DNA from: Rariloculus sp963665575
Lineage (GTDB): Bacteria > Pseudomonadota > Gammaproteobacteria > Steroidobacterales > Rariloculaceae
Reading direction: 5' to 3'
DNA: 64,000 nt
Assembly (NCBI GenBank): GCA_963665575.2
Contig: CAXXDW010000003.1
Span: 372,001 to 436,000, forward strand
The notes beneath the pieces were generated by a model, which ran no database searches, was not told the DNA's origin, and was given only the letters and a program-made list of their open reading frames with translations. Of this stretch, positions 44,175 through 52,095 are shown in pieces. The stretch's first letter is position 1. Each line of letters opens with the position of its first letter. The position numbers were made by a program, and so were the translations under genes.

Positions 44175-44865
44175 CCCGATAGCGCCCCTTCGCGTAGTGA
44201 TCGAGGATTCCGCCGTCCTGCATCACGATCACGCGGTCGCCGTGCGCGGCGATGTCCGGTTCGTGCGTGACGACGATGATCGTATGCCCTTCATCGTGCA
44301 ATTCGTCGAAAAGCGCCATGATCTCGGCCGAAGTTTTCGAATCGAGATTGCCGGTGGGCTCGTCCGCAAGCAGGATCGATGGCTGGGTGACCAGTGCGCG
44401 GGCAACGGCAACGCGCTGGCACTGCCCGCCGGAAAGCTGATTCGGCAGGTGGTCGCTGCGGTCGGCGAGGCCCACGCGCTCGAGCATGCGTTGCGCTTCG
44501 GCGCGGCGCTCGGAGAGTCGGAAACCGGAGTAGATCAGCGGCTGCATCACGTTCTTGAGCGCCGATGCGCGCGGCAGCAGATTGAAATTCTGAAATACGA
44601 AACCGACTTCCTGATTGCGGATGTCCGCAAGCTCACCGGGGTCCAGCCCGCTGACGTTGCGCCCGTTGAGTACGTAACTGCCCAGGGTGGGCGTGTCCAG
44701 GCAACCGATGATGTTCATCAACGTCGACTTGCCGGAACCCGATGAGCCGATGAGAACGACGTACTCGTTCGAGTCGATATGCAGATCGAGCTCGTCGACA
44801 GCCTTGATGACGTGCTGCCCCATCGTGTAGTGCTTGCTGATCGATGTGAGTTCGATGAGGGCCAC
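44164..44865 (-). CDS. ABC transporter ATP-binding protein, MacB/LolD type
   Basis: 233 residues with Walker A G40-SSGSGKST48, Q-loop VFQNFNLLP, signature LSGGQCQRVAVARAL, Walker B ILLADEPTGNLDS and H-loop VVTHEPD, all intact. It powers the permease encoded downstream. The start is GTG at 44865, seven bases after the adaptor's stop. Within the operon the order is Yip1-like, adaptor, ATPase, permease. Confidence 0.9.
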   Translation of the reverse strand: MALIELTSISKHYTMGQHVIKAVDELDLHIDSNEYVVLIGSSGSGKSTLMNIIGCLDTPTLGSYVLNGRNVSGLDPGELADIRNQEVGFVFQNFNLLPRASALKNVMQPLIYSGFRLSERRAEAQRMLERVGLADRSDHLPNQLSGGQCQRVAVARALVTQPSILLADEPTGNLDSKTSAEIMALFDELHDEGHTIIVVTHEPDIAAHGDRVIVMQDGGILDHYAKGRYRDAG

Positions 44866-44871
44866 GGCGCC

Positions 44872-46044
44872 CTATTCCGATTCTTCAGGCCTGACGTTGT
44901 CTCCATCGCCGAGACTGCGCAACACGCGGTCGGGTCCCACGATTATCCGGTCGCCTTCGTCGAGACCGCCGGTCACTGCCTGGTATGAATCGTCGGACAG
45001 GCCGACCTGCACGGCCACCTCCCGTGCTTCGCCATCGTCATACTCGAACACGTGATAGGTCGTGCGGTTCTCGCTGAGTTCCTCGTCGACGAGGATCGCC
45101 TGTATGGGCACGGCGAGCAGGCCGTCCCTGACTTCGGTGTAGATCTCGACCCGGCAGCTCATGCCGGGCCGGAGCGCAAAACGGTCGGCCTTGTCGAGGC
45201 GAATCTTGACCGCGAAACTCAATCCCTGCGTACCTTCGGCGACCTTGGCGGACAGGGCGATGGAGTCGATGACGCCCCTGATCGGCTGATCCGGATATGC
45301 GATCGCGATGATTTCGGCTTCCTGACCCACAGCGACATTCGCGATGTCCGCTTCGTCGACGTTGACTTCAGCGTGGATGCTGTCGGGATTCGCGATCGTC
45401 ATGAGGTTGGAGCCGGCAATATTCGTCGTGCTCGAGATCGCCGTTTCGCCGACTTCGATATCCAGCGAAGTCACCGTCCCGTCAATGGGCGCAACGACGC
45501 GCGTCTTGCTCAAGCGGTCCTCGGCCTGCTCGAGTCGTGCCTGGGCCTGGGTCAGCGACTCGCGGCTGGACCTCAGATCGACTTGCGCAAGGCTCAGTTC
45601 GTTCGTGGAGAGGTCGAAACTGCGCTCGTCGATGAGGTTGCTCTCGTGCAGTGCCTCGTCGCGCTCCCACTGAGTGCGCAGGTTGTCGACGCGCAGTTGC
45701 TGGCGTTGGATGGCGATGTCCTGCATGCGCACCGTGGCTTCGTTCTGTTCGACCTCGGCTCGGTAAGTCTCGTCATCGATCTGCAGCAACAATTGTCCGC
45801 TTTTTACGCGATCCCCCTCCTCGACGAAGATTCCGGTGACCCTGCCAATGACTTCGGTGGTCAGCTTGACCTCCTCTTCATGGACGAGCTGTCCGGAAGC
45901 CAGCACGGATGCCTGAATGCTGCGCGGCTCGAGCCTCTCTACCTGGACTTCGACAGCGCTGCCGCCACGCAGATAATCGTTGAGCAACGGCACGGCCACT
46001 ACAGCCAGCACCAACGCTACGATTACAAGCAGTTTCCTTGTCAT
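44872..46044 (-). CDS. MacA-like periplasmic adaptor (HlyD/RND family)
   Basis: 390 residues. One N-terminal membrane anchor (LLVIVALVLAVVAVPLL), lipoyl halves (VIGRVTGIFVEEGDRVKSGQ and APIDGTVTSLDIEVGETA) around a coiled-coil hairpin (about 95-175, Gln/Glu/Arg-rich), and a beta-barrel. It should bridge the ABC permease to an outer-membrane channel; no TolC gene lies beside it, so the CzcC-type channel or another TolC elsewhere may serve. The ATG at 46044 lies 15 bases after the Yip1-family stop. Confidence 0.88.
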   Translation of the reverse strand: MTRKLLVIVALVLAVVAVPLLNDYLRGGSAVEVQVERLEPRSIQASVLASGQLVHEEEVKLTTEVIGRVTGIFVEEGDRVKSGQLLLQIDDETYRAEVEQNEATVRMQDIAIQRQQLRVDNLRTQWERDEALHESNLIDERSFDLSTNELSLAQVDLRSSRESLTQAQARLEQAEDRLSKTRVVAPIDGTVTSLDIEVGETAISSTTNIAGSNLMTIANPDSIHAEVNVDEADIANVAVGQEAEIIAIAYPDQPIRGVIDSIALSAKVAEGTQGLSFAVKIRLDKADRFALRPGMSCRVEIYTEVRDGLLAVPIQAILVDEELSENRTTYHVFEYDDGEAREVAVQVGLSDDSYQAVTGGLDEGDRIIVGPDRVLRSLGDGDNVRPEESE

Positions 46045-46059
46045 CCCGGATGCCGGCCG

Positions 46060-46785
46060 TCAGCCGCTCGTGAAATACGTTATGGCGCCGAGAATCAGAA
46101 GCGCGGGCGCGAGTACGATCAGCGCGGACGCGACCAGCCCCCGCCGGGTCCACAAGCGATAGCCGTAGACGCCAAGCGCCATGGCCCATAGCACCGTGAT
46201 GTCCATGGCTGCGATGGACTGCCAGATCGCGCCCGAAGCTGCGTACTCGAGATCCAGCAGACTGCTGAACGACAGGGGACTGAGACGATCCTGGGTGAGG
46301 AAGGTCGCATCGACAACAAACAAATTGGCCAGCGACGCCCCGTAGCCGAAAACCAGTGGCAGTCCGCACCAGCAAATCATTGACATCCACGCCTTGAGCC
46401 CGATGCCGTCATTGCCAAGCAGCGATACCCCCGTGAGATAGGCGGCGTTCAGGAAAAACCACAGTGTCAGACCGACTGCCGCGGACACGACCGCAATTGA
46501 ACCCATGAGCATGGGAGACAGGTTTTCCATGCCGCGGGCCATTGCTTCGCGTTGCTCTGCGCTCATATCTGCGCCGGACGCCTGTATGCCGGTTTCCATG
46601 AGCCACGCAACGTCGACCTCGCTGTAATACGTCAACAGGACGGCGGCATTGGCGACAATGATGGCGCACAGCGGCACCAGCACCGTTGGCTTGCGCTCTA
46701 CAGCCCGAAGCGCTGCCGCCGGGGACGCGATGACATCGACTGCCGTCGTGAGGATGCCGTTAGCCACGGCCTTTGTGTCTCCCAT
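46060..46785 (-). CDS. Yip1-family inner-membrane protein
   Basis: 241 residues with about five membrane helices (VLVPLCAIIVANAAVLLTYY, IAVVSAAVGLTLWFFLNAAY, WMSMICWCGLPLVFGYGASL, MDITVLWAMALGVYGYRLW, LIVLAPALLILGAITYF). The arrangement fits the bacterial Yip1 domain, of unknown function and often found next to MacA-type adaptors. It is the first gene of the ABC operon; the 112 bases upstream should hold the promoter. Confidence 0.75.
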   Translation of the reverse strand: MGDTKAVANGILTTAVDVIASPAAALRAVERKPTVLVPLCAIIVANAAVLLTYYSEVDVAWLMETGIQASGADMSAEQREAMARGMENLSPMLMGSIAVVSAAVGLTLWFFLNAAYLTGVSLLGNDGIGLKAWMSMICWCGLPLVFGYGASLANLFVVDATFLTQDRLSPLSFSSLLDLEYAASGAIWQSIAAMDITVLWAMALGVYGYRLWTRRGLVASALIVLAPALLILGAITYFTSG

Positions 46786-46897
46786 TGCCTTCGACTGCGC
46801 ACCTGTCGCCGCGACAGCATACCCCGCGAGTCGGCGGATTGCTGCTGTTAGACGAATATGCCCGTTGAAGGTTCCGCCTGAGCCATCCGGCTGTACA

Positions 46898-47383
46898 TCA
46901 CCAGTAACCGATCATTCGGCCTGCTGCGACCGCCGTGAGCCAGCAGGCGAGCGATGTCCCGCCCGCAACGGCGAGCTGATCCCGTTCGCGCCGCGAAGGC
47001 TCGCGCGTCCTTGCTGACTTCCAGGCCGGCAAACCGCTGACCAGGGCCACGTTGACGAGGCCAAGCGCGATCGCGGGAAACTTGATCAGGACGAACGGGT
47101 TGCCATCGTATTCGGTCGCGTTGGTGGAGATCATGCAGACCCCGCTCAGGGCGGCAAGCGCGAATCCCGAGGCCGCGAGAGGGATGGTCGGCCCGGCAAT
47201 GGACCGGATGGCCACGCCGGGCCAGAGCCCGAGCAAGCGAAGGTCGATCAGCAGCACCGACCCGAACAGTGTCGAGATCCCGAGAATGTGTGCGAGGTTG
47301 AAGGCGCCGTAGCTCCACACGCCCATGCCTCGCATGGCTTCGCCGAGGGCCGAGCCCTCAAGCCACGCCAGGAACTCGAACAA
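46898..47383 (-). CDS. DUF6644-like membrane protein
   Basis: 161 residues, four membrane helices. FNLAHILGISTLFGSVLLID and LRLLGLWPGVAIRSIAGPTI are typical of the DUF6644/DUF2214-like group; His and Asp in the first helix pair recall heme- or ion-binding membrane proteins, but nothing is proven. The TTG at 47383 starts six bases after the DUF6152 stop. The pair is probably one transcription unit. Confidence 0.65.
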   Translation of the reverse strand: MFEFLAWLEGSALGEAMRGMGVWSYGAFNLAHILGISTLFGSVLLIDLRLLGLWPGVAIRSIAGPTIPLAASGFALAALSGVCMISTNATEYDGNPFVLIKFPAIALGLVNVALVSGLPAWKSARTREPSRRERDQLAVAGGTSLACWLTAVAAGRMIGYW

Positions 47384-47389
47384 GCTGCG

Positions 47390-47767
47390 TCAGTCGACGC
47401 GGCGCGGGTAGACGTCGTAGTTCGTGCCTTCGTGCGTCACGCGGACCGTCTTCATCTCGTAGCGGCTCATGTCGCTATTGCGATTGCCCGTAACCGTGAC
47501 TTCTGCGCCGACCGGAATCATGTCTTCCGTCAGGCCTGCCCGGCTCGTTCTGGCCGACGGTGCGAGCGTGATGTCCCAGACCTGCCCCTCCGCGTCCTCG
47601 ATCTGCATCGTGGCATGCGGCCCTGCAAGGCTGACGCCGGTGGTTACCGTGCCCGAGAGCTGCGACTGCTCGCCGCTCTGTCCGCCCCAGCCGTGATGGG
47701 CCGACAATGGCGATGCGATCAATGTGAGCGCACCTGCGCCCAAACCTACAAGAATGCGTGTGTACAT
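47390..47767 (-). CDS. Secreted DUF6152-like protein, short form
   Basis: 125 residues: signal peptide ending PLSA, then HHGWGGQSGEQSQ, again giving a predicted His-His mature start. The NPH block is changed to AGPHATMQIEDAEG but keeps the His; SRAGLTEDMIPVGAEVTVTG is the usual second block. Its partner here is a DUF6644-like membrane protein instead of the Cys-containing domain linked to the other three copies, so it is a distinct subtype. Confidence 0.78.
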   Translation of the reverse strand: MYTRILVGLGAGALTLIASPLSAHHGWGGQSGEQSQLSGTVTTGVSLAGPHATMQIEDAEGQVWDITLAPSARTSRAGLTEDMIPVGAEVTVTGNRNSDMSRYEMKTVRVTHEGTNYDVYPRRVD

Positions 47768-48096
47768 GCTTGACTCCTGGAATTGGTTCGTACGCCTGAG
47801 TACCGGGCCAACGATAACATATCCGTGGCCGATCCTACCCCGGCTTGAGGCCGTTCAGTTCGCAGGCCGGAACTCCCGGCCGACGCGGCTGCCGACCGTC
47901 AGCTTGCGAAGGATCGGGCGTGCCATGAACACGACGCAGCGCGTATTCTGCCCCAGCCGCCTGTACCGCCGCAGCCGCCTGTGCAACCGCAACCACTTGC
48001 AGAGCCGCTGCCACCCATGCAGCCGCAGCGACCGGAGCAGCCAGGGACGCAACACGCGGCACCGCGCCCCGAAGGTGCGTTCCCGCCGAGTTTGGC
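47768..48096. other. Gap without a supported gene; proline/glutamine-rich open frame without start
   Basis: The 329 bases between the DUF6152 start and the M24-like stop hold no frame with a believable start. On the plus strand one frame, from about 47850 into the M24 3' end, reads as a Pro/Gln-rich stretch (PQPPVPPQPPVQPQP and similar) caused by a ccg/cag/cct low-complexity run at about 47948-48020; no ATG, GTG or TTG opens it. It may be a remnant of a Pro-rich lipoprotein or chance. Confidence 0.4.
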
Positions 48097-49416
48097 TCAG
48101 ACGCGCTGCACCCGCGTGCCGATCTGATTGATCACGTTGAGTCCGTCGGCGGTCACGATCGCCGTAGCGCCGACCTTGGCCTCTGCACTCGGCCCCTGGC
48201 GGGCACTCGGCTCGAAACTGAACACCATGCCTTCTTCAACGGTGACGTCCGCCCCGAGGGTAGCCGCGCCTTCCATGTCCGGGCCGTCGTAGACGGGACC
48301 GAGAATGGTCATCGGCAGAAGTCCATGGATCTGCGGGACACGATGCCAGTAGCCCGCGCTCGCAACGATTTCCTCCATACCGTCGATCACGTCGCCGAAC
48401 CGGGCTCCGGCGACGAGGTTTTCGGCACCGTAGTCCATCGACTCGTGGGCAACCTCGGTCAGGGCCTGCATCTCACCACTCATCGATCCGACCGCGAGGC
48501 AGAGCGTAACCTGGGCATAACCGCCGGAATGGATGATGCCGTACTCGGAATTGATGACCTGCCCGTCGCTGAGCGGTCCCGGGGGCAGCAAGAGCGCCTG
48601 CACGTCGGACTGCGCATCATTCTCGACGAGGAAGCTCGCGATGCGCGACCGAACTTCGCGCGAGTCGACGCCCTCCCCTGCAACGTCGAGCAGCATGCGA
48701 TGCAGGTCCTCGCCGACTTCTGCCGCACGCGTGACGTTCGCGATCTCTTCGGCGCCCTTGACCATCATGAGCAGGCCGAACTGCTCGGAAATGTCGGTGA
48801 TCGTGGCGTCGGGCAGGCCGGCCAGCACGCTCGCCCAGGTGGCGTAGGTCACGAGGCCCTCGTTGATGAACTCATTGAGCCCCCCAACGCTCGCGCGAGT
48901 ACCGACTGCCGCGATGTTGCCGCCGGCGTGGCCCATCTCGTTGACCACATCGACGATCTGCTGACCCAGCGGGACCTGGATACCGTCGTCAAGTGCCTTC
49001 TGAACGCGCCACGACACCCACGGCGTCGGAAAACGGCCACCGATGATCGCGGGTTCCCCGTCGACCGGGAAAACGACGGCGCCGTCGCCGAACGGGAAGA
49101 AGCCGCCGCCGGAGACGTAGGTCGCGTACTGAAGCAGATTGACGCCGTCGCCGGCGCGATGGGGCAGGATCAGGCAGTCGTAGCCCTGCTCGGACAGCAT
49201 GGCGCGGATTCTGGACCAGCGCCGGTCGCGTTCGGCCATCGTGTACGGCGGAGGCCCGCCGGGCTGGGCCCGCGCCGCGGGTGCGTGAAGCATCGGCAGC
49301 GCCACCGACGCCGCTGCGATTCCGCCTGGAATCACTGCGATACGAGTCAGGAACTCGCGGCGGCCGATCTCGCCGTCGGTGAATCGCGAGATCAGGTCGT
49401 TGAGTCTGCGTTGCAT
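48097..49416 (-). CDS. Tat-exported M24 (creatinase/aminopeptidase P-like) protein with degenerate metal site
   Basis: 439 residues. A twin-arginine signal (GR19-R20-E-F-L followed by a hydrophobic stretch to PAARA) argues for folded export. The creatinase N-domain (DCLILPHRAGDGVNLLQYAT) and pita-bread domain (LMMVKGAEEIANVTRAAEVG) are present. Of the five M24 metal ligands only one Glu (VFSFEP) is clearly kept: the Asp pair region reads INSEYGIIHSGGYAQVT, and the last Glu region reads VGATAIVT. It is probably not a metallopeptidase and may have a creatinase-like or binding role. The ATG at 49416 has ggag about eleven bases upstream. It is divergent from the second flavoprotein gene. Confidence 0.78.
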   Translation of the reverse strand: MQRRLNDLISRFTDGEIGRREFLTRIAVIPGGIAAASVALPMLHAPAARAQPGGPPPYTMAERDRRWSRIRAMLSEQGYDCLILPHRAGDGVNLLQYATYVSGGGFFPFGDGAVVFPVDGEPAIIGGRFPTPWVSWRVQKALDDGIQVPLGQQIVDVVNEMGHAGGNIAAVGTRASVGGLNEFINEGLVTYATWASVLAGLPDATITDISEQFGLLMMVKGAEEIANVTRAAEVGEDLHRMLLDVAGEGVDSREVRSRIASFLVENDAQSDVQALLLPPGPLSDGQVINSEYGIIHSGGYAQVTLCLAVGSMSGEMQALTEVAHESMDYGAENLVAGARFGDVIDGMEEIVASAGYWHRVPQIHGLLPMTILGPVYDGPDMEGAATLGADVTVEEGMVFSFEPSARQGPSAEAKVGATAIVTADGLNVINQIGTRVQRV

Positions 49417-49568
49417 CGTGAAGAACACTCCGAATACTGCTTGGACCTTGCGTATACTAGCCAAGAGACCGGCAGTGTTCCACGCAACCACCCAACCTGC
49501 ATGCCGTTCGTTGAAATAGCAGTGTCGCCGCGCGAAAATGACACGGCTCACTTTCCCGGAGTTCGAAG

Positions 49569-51047
49569 ATGGCGCTGCCGCCCGGATTGACCCAAGCCGA
49601 GTTCGACGACGCGCTCGCAGAATTTGCGAACGTTGTCGGCCCGGATTGGGTATTCCGCGACGACGAGTACCTCGAAAGCTACCGCGACCCGTTTTCCCCG
49701 CTGCGCAACACGCCCGCCGAAGCGCTCGCCTCGGCAGCCGTGGGACCGGATTCGGTCGAGCAGGTCCAGCAGGTGCTGCGCATCGCGAATGACTACGGCA
49801 TACCGCTCTGGGTCATCTCGACGGGCAAGAACTTCGGTTACGGCGGACCGGCCGGTGTCGTGCCAGGCGCAGTGACGCTCGACCTGCAGCGCATGAACCG
49901 CATCATCGAGGTCAACGAATCGCAGGCCTATGCGGTCGTCGAACCCGGCGTCAGCTACTTCGACCTTTATCGCTACATTCAGGAGCGCGGCCTGAAGCTC
50001 TGGATCGACAATCCGGAGCCCGGCTGGGGAAGCGTGGTCGGCAACACGCTCGAGCGCGGCACCGGCTACACGCCATACGGCGATCACGTCGAGACCCAGT
50101 GCGGCATCGAAGTCGTGCTGCCGAACGGCGAACTGCTCAGAACCGGGATGGGCGCGGTCCCCAACAGCGAAACCTGGCACGAGTACAAGTGGGGGTTCGG
50201 GCCGTTCGTCGAGGGGCTGTTCTCGCAGTCAAACCTTGGTGTCGTGACGCGAATGGGCGTCTGGCTCATGGACGAGCCGCCGGCATACCGCGCCGGGCAA
50301 ATGACCGTGGCGCGTCACGAGGAAATCGTCGAACTCATCGACATCCTCAAGCCGCTTTGGCGGCAGCGGATTCTCACGAACTACCCGAACATGCGGCGGG
50401 TCGAATTCTCGGGGCCGAGCGGCTGGTTCAACCGTCTCGCGTTCTACGGCGACCGGCAGGTCGTCGACCGGCACTGGGAACTCGTCCAGGACGCGTACGC
50501 GAGCCTTCCGGGCGCCGAACTCCGCACGACGCTCTACGAGGCGCCGTACAACACGGCCGAGTGGGACCTCAACACCAAGCTCCTGGCCGGCGTCCCCTAC
50601 ATGAATGCGATGTACGGCATCGGCCACAACGTGTACTTCGCGCTCGTCGTGCCGTTCCGGGGTGCCGCAATCTGGGATGTCATCCAGACACTTGACGGCA
50701 TCGCCCAGCGCTACGGGCGCCGGTTCTTCGGAACGCCCGTGCATGTGCATTCGCCGCGCGGGCTCCTGACCACGGTCAGCATCCGCGTCGACAAGAACGA
50801 TCCGGAACTGAACGCTCAAACGATCGACATGGGCCGCGAGATGGTGGCCGAAAGCGCCCGCCGGGGCTGGGGCGTGTATCGTGTGGCGCCCGCGTTCTCC
50901 GACATCGCGGCGGCAGCCTACGGCTACAACGACAACGCGCTCATGCGCTTCAACGAGGCGCTCAAGGACCTGCTCGACCCGAACGGCATCCTGCAGCCAG
51001 GCAAGAACGGCATCTGGCCTGCCAACATGAGGGAGACGCGCGGATGA
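49569..51047 (+). CDS. FAD-linked oxidase of the 4-cresol dehydrogenase/vanillyl-alcohol oxidase family, second copy
   Basis: 492 residues, clearly paralogous to the protein at 7155-8792 (shared WVISTGKNFGYGGPAG, VEPGVSYFDLYRYIQERGLK, GLFSQSNLGVVTRMGVWLM, DPNGILQPGKNGIWPANM). The middle (cap) region differs much more than the FAD domain, so a different phenolic substrate is likely. It should pass electrons to the cytochrome c encoded 118 bases downstream. No Sec signal is seen. The ATG at 49569 has cggag about nine bases upstream. Confidence 0.88.
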   Translation: MALPPGLTQAEFDDALAEFANVVGPDWVFRDDEYLESYRDPFSPLRNTPAEALASAAVGPDSVEQVQQVLRIANDYGIPLWVISTGKNFGYGGPAGVVPGAVTLDLQRMNRIIEVNESQAYAVVEPGVSYFDLYRYIQERGLKLWIDNPEPGWGSVVGNTLERGTGYTPYGDHVETQCGIEVVLPNGELLRTGMGAVPNSETWHEYKWGFGPFVEGLFSQSNLGVVTRMGVWLMDEPPAYRAGQMTVARHEEIVELIDILKPLWRQRILTNYPNMRRVEFSGPSGWFNRLAFYGDRQVVDRHWELVQDAYASLPGAELRTTLYEAPYNTAEWDLNTKLLAGVPYMNAMYGIGHNVYFALVVPFRGAAIWDVIQTLDGIAQRYGRRFFGTPVHVHSPRGLLTTVSIRVDKNDPELNAQTIDMGREMVAESARRGWGVYRVAPAFSDIAAAAYGYNDNALMRFNEALKDLLDPNGILQPGKNGIWPANMRETRG

Positions 51048-51165
51048 GCGGCGGCCCGCGAACCGCAAACTGCACGGCAGCGGTGCACCGGTACATGTGG
51101 GTGAATGCCTGCAGTCGTGCCGCAGCCCAAAACGGCAGTGAGCAGCTTCAATCCGGAGCCCACAG

Positions 51166-51549
51166 ATGAAGGCCGCCAGCTTGCAGACAGGCCACGCCAA
51201 TCGAATGCGATCGGCTATGCCCGCCATGCTTGCGTGTCTCGCTTTCGGCGCCTCCGGTTTGCTCGTGGCTCAGACGGCCGACGACGCGGAACGCGGCAAG
51301 GCGGTGTTCGACAACTTCTGCATCCACTGTCACGGCAGCGGCCCGCACAACAGCGGCGCCACGGTCATGCTCGAGGAGAAGTACGCCGGCGCGGTGCCGG
51401 GATCGCTCGAAGAGCGCACGACCCTGACTCCGGAGTTCATCAGGGAATTCGTGCGTGGCGACATCGGTATGGCGGCCTATCGTCCGACGGAGATCCCCGA
51501 TTCCGATCTCGAGGCGCTGACGGCCTACCTCATGCGCAACAATCCATAG
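51166..51549 (+). CDS. Small class I cytochrome c, probable partner of the second flavoprotein
   Basis: 127 residues: signal peptide to about 36, heme site C52-I-H-C55-H56, and probable Met ligand M102 in GDIGMAAYRPTE. Size and spacing match the cytochrome at 6814-7155, including the C-terminal IPDSDLEALTAYL. It is expected in the periplasm as electron acceptor of the flavoprotein. A Tat-signal protein gene follows after 13 bases. Confidence 0.87.
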   Translation: MKAASLQTGHANRMRSAMPAMLACLAFGASGLLVAQTADDAERGKAVFDNFCIHCHGSGPHNSGATVMLEEKYAGAVPGSLEERTTLTPEFIREFVRGDIGMAAYRPTEIPDSDLEALTAYLMRNNP

Positions 51550-51562
51550 CCCGGCGGACCGC

Positions 51563-52060
51563 ATGATCGGCAGACGCGAATTCATTACCCACAGCGCGGC
51601 GTTCGGCGTGTTGCCGCTCGCGGGGCCATGGGCCGCCTCCAACGACATCGCCTGGCCAAACTTCCACAAGGTCGTTTACGACGAGCGCTTCGAGCTCGCG
51701 AGGTCGTTCGCATCGCGCGCGAACGAGTACGGTGCGCGACTGCACGCGATTTCCGGAGACGTCACTGAGCTCTGGTTCTACGACCTCTATCAACGCTGGC
51801 GCACCGGCCCCGCATTCCTGGCCGGCATCACGCTCGAGTCGTCGGCCGTGCAGCTCGGCTACTTCGCGCGCGACCAGCGACATATCCTGCGCTACCCGAC
51901 AGGTATCGCTACGGATGGCACGGACTTCGGCACCTCACAACCGACCACATTGCTCAGCGAATCAATGACCCCGGTCCGACTGCTGTCGTGGATCATCGAG
52001 CCCCTGTCCGCCGGTCCTCCTATCGCGCGACCCCACCCGCTCTGGTTCGCCGGGCTCTGA
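51563..52060 (+). CDS. Tat-signal protein of unknown function
   Basis: 165 residues. M-I-G-R4-R5-E-F-I opens a twin-arginine signal ending near PWAAS; the mature part (VVYDERFELARSFASRANEY, VTELWFYDLYQRWRTGPAFL, SSAVQLGYFARDQRHILRYP) resembles no family I recognise. It has no Cys. Its position right after the flavoprotein-cytochrome pair suggests an accessory or third subunit, for example one exported together with a cofactor-loaded partner that lacks its own signal. That would explain how the signal-less flavoprotein reaches the periplasm, but it is inference. Confidence 0.65.
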   Translation: MIGRREFITHSAAFGVLPLAGPWAASNDIAWPNFHKVVYDERFELARSFASRANEYGARLHAISGDVTELWFYDLYQRWRTGPAFLAGITLESSAVQLGYFARDQRHILRYPTGIATDGTDFGTSQPTTLLSESMTPVRLLSWIIEPLSAGPPIARPHPLWFAGL

Positions 52061-52095
52061 GTGACCCGGCCAGAATTTCCCAGGGAGAAAACCCC

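Noticed and set aside
48325..49590. Open frame of 421 codons antisense to the M24-like gene
   Set aside because: The minus-strand frame has a Tat signal and M24 fold; the plus frame is charged low-complexity sequence.
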